A stretch of 64,000 nt of DNA from NCBI RefSeq assembly GCF_000801105.2, contig NC_079516.1:3720001-3784000 (forward strand), written 5' to 3'. Positions 43,907-54,905 of this stretch are shown one piece after another (position 1 is the first letter of the stretch; every line of letters starts with the position of its first letter). Origin of the DNA: Raphanus sativus. Its lineage: Eukaryota; Streptophyta; Magnoliopsida; Brassicales; Brassicaceae. Made by a program: the position numbers and the translations under genes. The notes below the pieces were generated by a model. It made no database searches, had not been told where the DNA came from, and saw only the letters and a program-made list of their open reading frames with translations.

Positions 43907-44704
43907 AGTCTATGAGATCTCAGCCGTTCGATCTTGTTTTTCCGCCTTTTCCTTTTTTTTGTTCGTCTTGGTTTCTCGCTCCTTCCAGAGACCTCTTTTT
44001 TGAATATCAAAACTCAACCGTTTTGAAGAGAAGTCTCAGATGGTCGTATAAGATTTTTTAAAGAACATTTCGACCGTCTCAATTGTAATGAATATCACGC
44101 GGTAAAAGTTACCGTGGGTAAAACAGAAAGTTGGTCCTTATAATTAGTCTTCTTCGCAGTAAAATTATAAATACAATATGTTTGCCTATGATATCATGAC
44201 ACATATTTCATTCGTTAGGAGATCGGATTTTATCACGTAAGAACAGCTGAGTTACAACAAAAGTGTCTCTGGCTGTGACTTTGTGGAAACGGAACATTTT
44301 TTTTTTTGGTAATCTGGAAACGGAATATGATTCAGTGTCTATGACTTAGCTCAAATAAGATTTTACTCAGTGGTTAATGACGACACATCAGTAATCATCA
44401 ATCACGTCTATTTACTACGGTCGGATGTGCAAAGAGTTTAACGTGCTATGATGAGTGAATGTGAGAGACATCTTACAAACCATTTATTGCGATCAGTGAA
44501 GTAATGACGGGATAATTACTTCATCGGAAAGCTGGTGTTCAGGCTCGCAAGTAAATTCAATCAAATCAAAATCGAAATGGGTTAGGAGGAACATCTTGAC
44601 AACATTTTCATTCTAAACAAAAAGACTGTTGTTGTTCTCTTGTCACAGTTTGAAACAGATACTATAAACTAAAAAGCCTTACATAATCTAAAGATACAAT
44701 TCAC
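43907..44704. other. HSP70 promoter and OST4 3' flank
   Basis: Further GAA/TTC units to about 44070; the rest is A+T-rich with no gene seen. Confidence 0.5.
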
Positions 44705-44818
44705 TCAAGTGGCTTCGTATTTGGGATCAGCAGCTACGTAATGATACGCAATAACCAATGCGAAGATGAAGATGCCAAGGAAATTGACTATAAACCCCAA
44801 GTCCTGATCATCAATCAT
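44705..44818 (-). CDS. OST4: OST4, small oligosaccharyltransferase subunit
   Basis: A 37-aa frame, [20 protein letters not shown] then [17 protein letters not shown]. One membrane helix (about residues 8-28) and a short cytosolic tail, the usual size for OST4, which stabilises STT3 in the ER oligosaccharyltransferase. Position matches At3g12587. A minus-strand acceptor (GGTGCAG) ends directly at the ATG, so the leader is spliced. The intron probably reaches the GTAAATC donors near 45489 or 45525 and then contains a tRNA gene. Confidence 0.92.
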   Translation of the reverse strand: MIDDQDLGFIVNFLGIFIFALVIAYHYVAADPKYEAT

Positions 44819-45191
44819 CTGCACCAACACAAACAAACATTTTAGCAAAATAGTCTTAAGCCATCAATAAACTCTCTTTGGAGCCTAATAAGTCTTGATG
44901 CATCATCCCATTAGGGAAAAGCCTGATTGTTATCAAAGTTTATCTATTTCACCAAACTTAATGTTCACAGAAGAGTCTATTAGGAGAAAGTTGCAAACAT
45001 GACTCAAAAAGTAGCCTAATAAAGATTGCAAAGAGAAAGGAAATGTGCTAAATCACAGTAAATTGCACTGCAAATCATAACGGTAAACAACAACATACAG
45101 CTGAGCTTTATCACCCCTACGAGAGCTTAGACCTAAAATCCAATTGATCATTGCTAAACCCCAAAAGAAGAAAAGCAAGCAAAAGAAGATA
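44819..45191. other. OST4 leader intron, distal part
   Basis: A+T-rich; no other gene seen. The inferred leader intron continues through the tRNA gene to the 36-bp repeats. Confidence 0.5.
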
Positions 45192-45264
45192 TGATCCCAG
45201 TGGGAATCGAACCCACGACCTTTAGATTCGGAGTCTAATGCGATATCCACTCCGCTATGGGATC
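45192..45264 (-). tRNA. tRNA-Arg (anticodon CCG)
   Basis: 73 nt including the discriminator A. The acceptor stem is GATCCCA with TGGGATC. The anticodon arm is TTAGA-CTCCGAA-TCTAA with CCG at positions 34-36, and the T arm is CGTGGGTTCGATTCCCACT. All four arms pair. It reads Arg CGG codons. No intron, no CCA encoded. It lies on the same strand as OST4, inside that gene's inferred leader intron. Confidence 0.93.
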
Positions 45265-45458
45265 ACATTGAATAAAAAGTTGAGACTCGAAACATGTAAA
45301 TGCAGAACGTGACACAATTCGACAAAGAGAAATTGGCAGTTCACATCGACAGAGACGGATTCGAAGGACCATCACCAGAAACATACAAACTCAGACTACG
45401 ACAGAGCAGATAAAAAAAAAACACACTTATGGGAACCACACAGATCTACCAAGAACGA

Positions 45459-45530
45459 ATGCGTATATTTAAAATGCGAGCAAGATTTACCGTGATGCGT
45501 ATATTTAAAATGCGAGCAAGATTTACCGTT
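45459..45530 (+). repeat. 36-bp tandem duplication spanning the OST4 leader donor
   Basis: Two identical 36-bp units (ATGCGTATATTTAAAATGCG, then AGCAAGATTTACCGT plus one variable base). Each contains, on the minus strand, ACG|GTAAATC, a plausible 5' splice site, so the donor exists twice. Confidence 0.85.
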
Positions 45531-46512
45531 TTATCAGGCAGGAATCGATGGGAAAGGATCAGATCTCCAAGAGGCAGAAAGCAATTTACAAAACAGAACA
45601 GGTGCTGGATCTCAGAGTCTCGATGTCTGAGGACCGAGGGTTTCTCTTCCTTTTTTCTTTACTTTGGCACGAAACAAGCCTGGCCCATTACTTTTGTCAC
45701 ACCATGTGGATTAATTAGGTCATCGTCTTATTACTAATTCTCTTGATTTTTTCTTATCAAACCGGTGTGGTTCAGGCTTTTTGTATACACAAATCATACG
45801 CATGCCTAAATTCTACAGTATCTCTTTAACAAATAGTGGCAGCCAGAAACAACAACGAATAGCACTGATTAGGTATGGTTGACACTTTCAAATAACGATT
45901 TTAAAGGCAAAACATTCGACAACCAAAAGCTGAACCCCTAAACTGGTTCTGTTCTGGACTCTGTACAAAAGCTGAACTCCAAGAAAAAAATAAAATTTCT
46001 GGAGCTGCAGACAGACTCTGTTCATGATGTTTGGTTAATTTTACACACAAGAACATAAGAGTAAATGAAAACTTTCAGTTTGTTAGGCCAAAAAAAAATT
46101 ACATGCCAGCAGTTATCAGACGCTCACTGTTTCTGTAAGTTCCTTTTAAATGTCAGCGCCATTCCCGCAGAAAAAGGAGAAGGCGGATGAGTCAACATAT
46201 GATCACATTGATCCCTTCAGCCAACGCTTTACTATCAACATCCTTCAGATCTCAACCAAAACCAGATCTCAGCCAAAGTGATGTCAGATGAACTCACCAA
46301 TCTAGCTCTCACACACGAAGCCATGTCTCAATTCACTTGCCCCCTGCTACTTTCAGTGACGATTCCAGTATCTATCAATTGTCTTTTACTTTCACCCAAG
46401 TTCTCTTCTTTTTTTTAGGCGGTGGTGCTGAAGTAACCTCTATGATTTTGTGAATTCGAGGAACTTAGAGAAGTCATGTATAATAAACTGGAGACTTATG
46501 AGAGCCCCGAGC
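45531..46512. other. OST4 upstream region and 3' flank of the next gene
   Basis: No gene seen. The 3' UTR of the minus-strand gene at 46513 enters from the right. Confidence 0.5.
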
Positions 46513-49500
46513 TCAAAGCTCGTTTGATAGTTGGAGTATACCACACATCTGCAGGTATGGATTCTCCAGCAGTTTCTCATTATTGCTCTGCACAAAACAA
46601 GAATACTATTATATGTGGCACAGAAGAAAAGAAAAAAGCTCATTGATATTTTTGAGGCTATGTAGCTTCCCACTCTGAACTATTACAACATCATTTACCT
46701 GCTGAGCCTTAAAGACAAGCTTCTGAAGCATGTTTTGGTATTTCTCTGGTTCCTCAGTCATCATCCTCTGAAATAAACCGAAATTTAACCCGTGAGCAAA
46801 AAAAAATGAACAAAAAAATATTTGAAAACTTATTTTTCTGCCGATGTATGTATGTCTTTCAAAATCAAAAGGGTGAGTTTGAGAAATCTGATTGCCTTTA
46901 GTAGAAATGCTGAAGAGTAATAAGCCACCCTTGAGTCAGTATCATCCAGGAGTTCCCTGCACGGATGAACATAAGTTCGTAAATGCCATGAAACATGTTA
47001 CACAGGTAAATCAAATGGGTTTGGGAAGTAGGGAAGATTCAATGAATCACCTAAAGAACTCCTCTCCACCAACTTCTTGAAAAGCAACTGTATCTGCGGT
47101 GCATTTACCGACCAGAAGTAATAGTAGGGTGGCTCGAATATCGGAGGTTGCCCCTGGGATATTTCCTCTTCCTTTGCTTCCAACGGCGACACCAAGTGCA
47201 ATGTTGTCAGTTGCAGCACCTGCTAGTTGAATCAAGGGCCAATAAAACAAAGCCGCTGGAACACGCGCAACCAGCTGCATAGGGACGGTGGCTTGCCCAC
47301 GAAGAAGCATTGCTGCCATTGACGCTGTCTCGCACGTTGAAACAGGGACACTGTTGTACCGAGGCCTGGTGTCAGCATCATCCATATTCTCTTTATAGCT
47401 GTTACGATTGGATGTTTCAGATTTGCTATTTCTATCAGCAGAACTCGGAACTGTTTCCTCATCAGTAGACAGAACTTTCAAGCACAATTGCGAGAAAAGA
47501 ATGTCACACATCTGCTTGGAACCAACAGAGAGAAGACAAAGATAAATTAAAACTTATAAAATTCCAATAAGATATAGACGAAGTGGCCTTCACTAGGACA
47601 TTTGACTAAGCAAAAGAAAAGAGAAAACGAAAGGATTCCAAGAATAAGTACCTTTAAGATATTAATACGGTCAGTTTCATTTATTTGTGCCATCAAAGAC
47701 AAAGCGCTGCTCATTATGTCTATAACAGCGTTTGCTTTCTCTAGTCGTGTGTCTCTCTGGTCCTGACTAGCATTACCACCAATTGATCGCTGCGTCTCAT
47801 TCTCATCGAGTAAGAACTTGGAACGCATAAGAAGCCTCTCCAGAATGAACAGGAAACCCCATCTTATGACACTGTTCCTTGACTTCAAGAGTCCACACAG
47901 AAGATGTATGGAAATAGGTATATCATCAGTAATCAGAGAGTCTGAGGCACCGCAGTGGGCAATCTTTTGTTGCAGATCTTTTATGCTCAGCCATATACTT
48001 CCACCACCCTCTTCACTAATTTCCGCAATCAGAAGATCCCCCAACCAGATATATCCATTTTGACGGTATGTGGCTCTTTCTGAATGAAGAAGAGAATGCA
48101 AAGTAGCCCAAGCTAGATTCACTGACATGCTAATATCATTTCTCAACTCTTGAATGCTGTCCATGAACTTGTGCGATTTGGTTAGCTGTTTGAGATGCCG
48201 AAACTCTTTGTCCAAGTGAGTAAACGAACGTATTATCGTGTCAAATTTTTCTGTTATACTTGCCAAAAGCTGCGAGTAAGGAAAAAGGAAGTTAGAAAAG
48301 AGCTCTGAGTGGCAAACAATATAAACAAAGACTCTTTATCAGACCCTCGGAAACAATTTTCAGTTGCGAACCTACCTGGTTTAGACGTTCGCTGTTGCTG
48401 AACCCGGACAATGCTGCAGCAATTGATCTTCGCAAGATTTCCCCTATGCCTTCAACACCAAGCTTAACAGAAATGTAGAAAGCTTCAGGTGCATCAGCAA
48501 GAGCAAGCCGAACAGCCAAAGGTTGAATCTCATCATCAGTGTACTCGGAAAGACCAGCAACTGAGCATGCCTCATTAATTTGATGCAGGACATAGTCAAA
48601 TAAAACCGAGTAGAGATTTCTTCTTTCCTCTCTAGTGGTTGCCAAAGAGTACTGTATCAAAAAGATGAATCCCTTAATCTAATAGGAAATAATTGAGGCT
48701 TAATGTATCTATTTAAACGGTTCCTGAGAAAGAACTAAGTATATATTCGCAGTACCTTATAGAAAATGAACTCCACGCCACCAATCAGATCGACCTGTTC
48801 TATAAGAAAATTTGAGACACTTGAAGTTGCTTTGGTAGAGCCATCTAGTTCTGGAGATCGATAAAACATGTTTGTCATGATACAAATAAGCTTGGAATGA
48901 ACAACTTCTGACCAAGAATTCCTTTTGCTAGTTCCCAGAAGAGCTTTGATAACCTGATTCACGGAAAGTGACTGGCTCGTCAGAAAGTACAACTTAGCAT
49001 AAGAGCCAATGTAATGGTAGTATGCCGCCGGAAACACAGATCACAGATACAAATATCTATAAAACAAATCTAAAGAGAGGAGGGTAACGAAACAAGGAAT
49101 CATCCACACAGCAGAAGACAAAGATAATATTCAGCCTCATAGGACTAACATACCCTTATGTCAAGACCATTTAGCTGGTTTCTTCGTATTTTGCCTCTAT
49201 CACAGACAAAATATAGAAAGCAGCTAAGAGCAGATGCCCAAACGGATTCTTCCCTTTCCTCAACCTACGAAAACAAATTTGAAGGTATAAAATCCAACAC
49301 AATTCCAGATTTGACATCAAATAGAGAAGCCAGAAAAGAGTAAGATACCTGCACTAGGAGAAGTAGAATTTCAAATAAGATTTTTAATATCCAAGACTCA
49401 AAGTTCTCAATAGCTGAAGAAGTGCTTGACAACTTAGGTAAGTCTTTCGTTCTTGTTCCTTGAAGCAGTATCCTGTTTTCATTTTCGATAAATGTTTCTT

Positions 49501-51230
49501 GGGCGTATTCTTCCTCAATGGTTGTAGCATTATCACTTATCTTTGGCTCTAAAAGTTGCGCATGAACTCCTAAATTAAGAATTAAATCAAATACACGAAT
49601 CCTACAAGCTGCATTTGTGGAGCATAGCATTTCCTGAAATAAATTTGCACGCGAGGGTAGCATAGTTAGCAAGCAGTGTAAATATCACAATTCTGTATCT
49701 GACTAGAAGTCACACCTCAAGCATGGACAGTGTAAGAGGAGCAGCAATTCTAGCGTCCAAGACATACCTAAAAAAGACAAGGATTGCAAAACGGAGTACC
49801 ATAAGCTTCTCATCAATAATAAAAGGGAGGGAAGGATAACTAGAAATCTTAGTGAGACTACACAATGAGGTTGGCTGCAGTGTAACAAACCGTACATGTC
49901 AATTACAAGCTTTATCAGGACGCTCACAGCCACATCCATTGACGGCTTCCCAGTCTTGCTATTTAATTGGGGTGATACGGTCATTGGATTTGAAGGGATG
50001 GATGATGCCTCGGAACAAACAGCAGCGATCACCTCGCCTACCTCGGCAGGGTTTAGGCGCAGTGGCTGTTGTTCACTGCAAAATCGTGCAGGGAACGATA
50101 GTGTCATTTGTTGTGACAGAGACGATAGTTAAAATTTGCATAAGAAAGATGCTTCCATGCAGATAATCCCTTTCCACACAACAGCCGATAAATAAAGTTA
50201 TTTACGCAAACGGCTTTATCCATCATGCACATACACATTAGAAGAGGCATTCTCAAGTCTAAAACCACCCATAAGTTACAGTAAAATAAATATATACTGA
50301 ACGTTAAGACTTAAGAGTTTATTCAAATGCAGCTCTTTGTCAGTCGCTTACTGATTCAAAACTTAGAGAGTCTAGTATTAGCTATTATAGTCGATGTTCA
50401 AAAAGGGAAACCTTATTAAGTGACATAACCTCAATACTATCAAGGAAGACTTCAGCAAAAAAATAAATGAGTAGCATTAAGTAAATGCAGGACCCAAAGA
50501 TCATAAAGATATCCATTGTTTACCTGTAGTGNNNNNNNNNNNNNNNNNNNNNNNNNNNNNNNNNNNNNNNNNNNNNNNNNNNNNNNNNNNNNNNNNNNNN
50601 NNNNNNNNNNNNNNNNNNNNNNNNNNNNNNNGATCTCTCTCTGCTATAGTATGCTCTAACAGCATGTTGTACGCCAAATCAGTCGTGCCAGTGGATGATA
50701 AATAATCCTGTAACCAGCAAGTGATTGTGTGAGAGTCATACACTTACCACAGACGCATAAAACTATTCCCAAGCAATTACAAAGATCCTACTAAGCCAAT
50801 AACATAGATAACCAAACCACACCTCCTCCATCACATATCCCTTTCACCAAAAAAAATGGCATCCACTTTGGGATTCAAATTAATTGCAACATCACTACTA
50901 TATCGTTTATCAACGGAACACCAATAAGATCTATCAATGGAGTTTGCTATTGGATCTATTATCCCCCAAAGACGCAAGAGAGAGAAGCCAATTCCATACC
51001 CTGAGATTCCTTAGAGCTTCAGACGGTGCTATGGACGGGATCGCGCCGAGGTGAGAGGTAGCGGGAGGATGGGAGGAAGAGAGGCAATCCGCCACGGCTC
51101 GGCGCAGCGGCTCAGGCGGTTTCTTGGAGGAAGAAGATCTGAGGCGCGAGGCGGAGCCGGCGACCCCGAGCTGGAGCAACCGGGAGCTTCCGGGGCTGTG
51201 ATTCTGACCGGGGGCGAAAGAGGAAGACAT
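46513..51230 (-). CDS. large conserved plant protein of unknown function (At3g12590-like)
   Basis: Visible exons: 51000-51230, 50524-50707 (with the N gap), 49896-50075, 49716-49767, 49349-49633, 49154-49264, 48756-48953, 48376-48651, 47652-48269, 47051-47511, 46896-46956, 46699-46767 and 46513-46587. Apart from the gap they join in frame to about 900 residues, from MSSSFAPGQNHSPGSSRLLQ to GILQLSNEL. It looks like an alpha-helical, possibly solenoid, protein (IWLGDLLIAEISEEGGGSIW, SRNSVIRWGFLFILERLLM). No catalytic motif seen. The intron after 46896 uses a GC donor (AAG|GCAATC), all others GT. Position matches At3g12590; function unknown to me. Confidence 0.88.
50532..50631. other. 100-N assembly gap hiding real coding sequence
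   Basis: Before the gap the frame is one base into a codon (IAERD + C); after it CAC TAC AG must start in phase, because it joins TGAACAACAGCC of the next exon to give H-Y-S-E-Q-Q. If the gap were empty that TGA would be an in-frame stop. The missing length is therefore 2 modulo 3. From what I remember of the Arabidopsis protein, several hundred residues are missing. Confidence 0.7.
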
Positions 51231-52144
51231 TGAATCGAATCTCGCCGGAGAAGCGCGCCACTCTTAGCTGCGGTGGAGTGAAGACTTTTTTTTTATCGAT
51301 TTGGGTAAATGTTTGCTGGCTCTACGTCGTGTCTTTCACATCACAGAGATGAGCTGTCAAGCGCTTTCGTTTTTTGATCCCAATGGGTGGAAGAATCTAT
51401 AATCAAGGGAGGTGTTGTGATTGCAATCTGGTCCCCTTATTTTACCAATGTTTCAGATTCAGTATCACATTTTGATTTGTGATATGTTTGACCAAATTCC
51501 TGATGTGAGATAGAAGTGGGCCCCATAAACGGTGGTTTTTTCAACCTAGTCCTCATTTTGTACAGAAGTTTAGATTCAGTATCATATCTTTATTTGTTGA
51601 CATATTTGACCAAAGTCTTGATGAAATATAGAAGTGGGCCCCATAAATGGTGGCTTTTGCAATATAGTCCTCTTTGTTTTACAAATGTTTTAGATTCAGA
51701 ATCATATCTTTCTTTGACATATTGACTAAACCGGTTAAGATATAAAAGTGGGCCCATAAACACAATGGGCCCAGTAATCGGTCCCATAGCCCACGTGATT
51801 AGCTGACGGTGCAGATCCGTTCTTCGCGCTCTCGGTTTGCTCCTTCCCTACAGGCCCGATAAAATAATATTATTATTTTTGAGCCAAAAACAAAGAAAAA
51901 AATAATACAAATCTGAGTTCTGTATGCAAGAGCCCTAGATCTAACCCTAGCCGTCAGATCAGATCAATGAGGAGATCTCTTCTGGACCGTTGGAATCTTA
52001 GGAAGCAGCAGCAATGGTGGAGGTAGAAGAGTCGCATTTGTGAGGGGGTATCCTGAAAGATTATTGTCTCTAGTGTTGATGGCCAAGGATTCGGATTTTA
52101 TTCTCTAGCTGGTATATTTTGTTATCTCTGTGGTGGTGGTGGTG
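51231..52144. promoter_or_regulatory. divergent promoter region shared with NUDT16
   Basis: The two genes point away from each other. The middle is occupied by a triple repeat (51424-51777) whose units each carry GTGGGCCC. A further TGGGCCC at about 51766 and CCCTAGATCTAACCCTAG at about 51932 (telo-box-like) complete a housekeeping-type promoter. The NUDT16 leader is probably spliced before 52145. Confidence 0.6.
51424..51777 (+). repeat. three tandem units of about 118 bp
   Basis: Units start at about 51424, 51542 and 51660 (A-T-x-T/A-G-T-C-C). Each holds GATTCAGTATCA or its variant, a TTTGACCAAA-like motif and AAAGTGGGCCC(C)ATAAA (51516, 51634, 51748). Confidence 0.85.
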
Positions 52145-53129
52145 ATGTGTGATTTGGTCGCGCGTACGGGTCGGCTCCAGCAACGGTACAAGGATGGCTC
52201 GCGTCTCGTAGCTGGGTAACTGTGTTTTTTTTTTCGTCTTCTAAAGATCCACACCCTTTGTTCCTTTTTATTACATATGTTTTGTCTCTCTAAGGACCTC
52301 ACGCTTTGGTTTTGGGGCTGCGATCATACATTTTTATTTGGTTTGTTGAGGGTTTTTGAAACGTATCCTGGTCTGAATCTTGATTTGAGAAGATTCGTGC
52401 ATTGATATTTATGTAGTGTTGGACTTTTTTATGTGTGTGTCTTTTATCTGGTTGTCTTTAATTTTTGTTTTATGGAGATTATGGACCTTGTTTTAACAAG
52501 TTCCAACGTCATGCGTTTTGTAGGTGTATTCCGTTTAGGTATATAGACTCTGACGAAGAAGATGGTAATGAGAAAGTGGTTCAAGTGTTGATGATCAGCT
52601 CATCTAGTGGACCTGGGCTTTTGTTTCCCAAGGTATACAGACAATGCAGTTTCTTTTCTTTCTCTGGAAACGAAGTAACATTTGTGATTCATATATAGGG
52701 AGGATGGGAGAATGATGAGACAGTCAAAGAAGCTGCAGTAAGGGAAGCAGTGGAAGAAGCAGGAGTCCGTGGGATTCTAATGGTAAAAAGTAAAAACCCT
52801 TTTGGCACTGTGTAGCCCTTTGTTAATTTTAGCACAATGTGTGTGTGTTAAAAGTTTGATTTAACTTGCAGGATTTCTTGGGAGACTATGAGTTCAAGAG
52901 CAAAACACACCAAGATGAGTGTAGCCCTGAAGGGTTATGTAAAGCGGCGATGTACGCCTTGTATGTGAAGGAAGAGCTAGAGACGTGGCCGGAACAGAAG
53001 ACGAGAACAAGGACATGGCTGACTATTGGAGAAGCTGTGGAGAGTTGCAGGCACGCTTGGATGAAGGATGCGTTGGTTGATGGGTTCTGTAAATGGCGTA
53101 AGGAGAAGGTTACAACAGATGAAGATTGA
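52145..53129 (+). CDS. NUDT16: NUDT16-like Nudix hydrolase
   Basis: Exons 52145-52215, 52524-52632, 52699-52782 and 52872-53129, 173 aa, GT-AG borders in phase. It starts MCDLVARTGRLQQRY. The Nudix box is complete at 61-83: G61-x5-E67-x7-R75-E76-x-V-E79-E80-x-G82-V83 (from GGWENDETVKEAAVREAVEE). Nudix enzymes split nucleoside diphosphates linked to another group; the residues RYKDGSRLVAGCIPFR and MISSSSGPGLLFPK are typical of the diphosphoinositol polyphosphate phosphohydrolase-like plant branch. Orthologue by position At3g12600; the substrate of this protein is not shown by sequence. Confidence 0.93.
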
Positions 53130-53786
53130 TGTTAAAGTGTGGATAAAAACTCTGAAGCTGGTTTTCATTCCTTATGATTTTGTTTTTACTCTCTCTCTCT
53201 CTCTTTTCATGGAGAAGCTTGCGGCTGCGAAACCTGGTAGTTTTTTCAAAGTTTACAAAAAAAATCAGTTGTTTTCCTTTTAAACAGTTGTCTTCATCAT
53301 CTTTCAATAATTCTGAAAAGAAAGACAGCTCATGACAATCATGTTTAGTATTATTAATTCATGATTAAGAAGTTTTGATATAACTATTAGCTGCCTTTTG
53401 CATGATTCAGATGCTTATAATTATGAATTCATAATGTTACATATTGATTTTTAAAAAAATTCATTACAACTATAGTTGAATGAAAACTCCAATGTCCTGG
53501 CTTTTTCTATCTCATCATTATCAGTTCAGTGCTGTAATGCATCTAAGAGTTCTTGAACCAATGATAATAACATGTGCTTCCATATAACATGTGCTACCAT
53601 ATTCCATATACCAGGAAACATATTGGACCATTGTAGCAAATCGTAGCCAACAGAAACACATTAGCTGTGGCACTTATAATTTGAAAAGGTAATAAATAAA
53701 CAGTTAAACCAATATGGAACAAGAGCAACAAGGAACTTGATAAAACACCCGGTTCAGCAGAACCGGAACCATAATCGATTGTTTTA
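53130..53786. other. convergent 3' flanks of NUDT16 and DRT100
   Basis: A+T-rich; no gene or repeat recognised. Confidence 0.5.
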
Positions 53787-54905
53787 TTAACATGTCTTCA
53801 TCAGAGGGCCACCGCACAAACACTGGTTGTCACTAAACGACGACGCTTCAAGGTGATCAAAAGGAGAACCGGTTGGAATAGGCCCACAAAGCTTGTTGTT
53901 GCTGATATCGAGATGGCCCACGAACTTAGCTGAAGATAGCGAGTCAGGGATCCGACCCGCTAGATTATTGTAAGACAAATCAAGCGCCACGAAATAGGTC
54001 GTGGATCCGAAAACGTCGGGTATTGTTCCTTCCAGCGCGTTTCGGCTCAAATTCAAAACACCAAAACCGGAATTGCTGAGAATCGAACCGGGGATAGGAC
54101 CGGTTAACGAGTTGCAATCGAGATTCAAAAGAGAGAGCACCTTCATGTTACCCACCCATTCCGGTATCGGACCCTCGATATGGTTCCTCGATAGATCCAG
54201 ATCCGCTAACCGGTCCATACCGGAGATCGACTCCGGAAGCGGACCGGTTAGTTCGTTACGGCCCAGTAACGCCCTGCTCAGCATCTTCAACGATCCGAAA
54301 TCCGCCGGGATCTCGCCGGAGATTCCGTTTTCCGTCAGCTCGAGATGCTTCAGCTCCGCGAGCGACGTCAGCGACGCCGGAATCTCGCCGGACATCCGAT
54401 TCTCGGCGAGGTTCAGAACGCCGAGCTTGGTGAGTTTGCCGATATCGGCTGGAATCTCTCCGGTGATCCTGTTTCCGGCGAGGTCGAGGATGCGGAGAGA
54501 GGCTAAGGAGGTTATGCAAGGAGGAATCTCGCCGGAGATTCCTTTCCAGTCGGCGAGGACGAAGGAATTGAGCGAGGTTAAGCCGCAAACCGCCGGGTCA
54601 ATCGAACCGGTCATATAACCGGACCGGCCTGCTTTTTGAAAAATGGCGTCTTCGGATTCGCCACGGAGAGAAATATCAGTGACCCGACCCGAGTCCGGAT
54701 CGCAGCTAATGCCGTACCATCCTTTGCAACAGTCTGTGTTTTCGGACCAAGTGTTGAAGATGCCGAGGTTTGGTTCGCTCAGTGACGACTTGAACGCATT
54801 GAGAGCCGTCTGATCGGAAGGGGAGCATGATCGGACGATGGAGATGACTGAGATGAAAGTCACGGCGAGTAGTGACCAGAGCGGCGATGTCAGCATTTTT
54901 GTCAT
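53787..54905 (-). CDS. DRT100: DRT100-like secreted leucine-rich-repeat protein
   Basis: A single exon of 372 aa. Signal peptide 1 to about 26, then the LRRNT cap with paired cysteines (CSPSDQTALNAFKSSL, TDCCKGWYGISCD), then about ten plant-type LRRs (consensus LxxLxLxxNxxxGxIP, for example LRILDLAGNRITGEIPADIG), and a C-terminal cap QCLCGGPLMKTC. There is no transmembrane segment or kinase, so the product is apoplastic. In Arabidopsis the name DRT100 (At3g12610) comes from partial complementation of E. coli recombination mutants; a true DNA-repair role does not fit this secreted structure. Confidence 0.94.
   Translation of the reverse strand: MTKMLTSPLWSLLAVTFISVISIVRSCSPSDQTALNAFKSSLSEPNLGIFNTWSENTDCCKGWYGISCDPDSGRVTDISLRGESEDAIFQKAGRSGYMTGSIDPAVCGLTSLNSFVLADWKGISGEIPPCITSLASLRILDLAGNRITGEIPADIGKLTKLGVLNLAENRMSGEIPASLTSLAELKHLELTENGISGEIPADFGSLKMLSRALLGRNELTGPLPESISGMDRLADLDLSRNHIEGPIPEWVGNMKVLSLLNLDCNSLTGPIPGSILSNSGFGVLNLSRNALEGTIPDVFGSTTYFVALDLSYNNLAGRIPDSLSSAKFVGHLDISNNKLCGPIPTGSPFDHLEASSFSDNQCLCGGPLMKTC

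Noticed and set aside
54001..54618. 205-codon plus-strand frame opposite DRT100
   Set aside because: A mirror of the LRR periodicity; not an independent gene.
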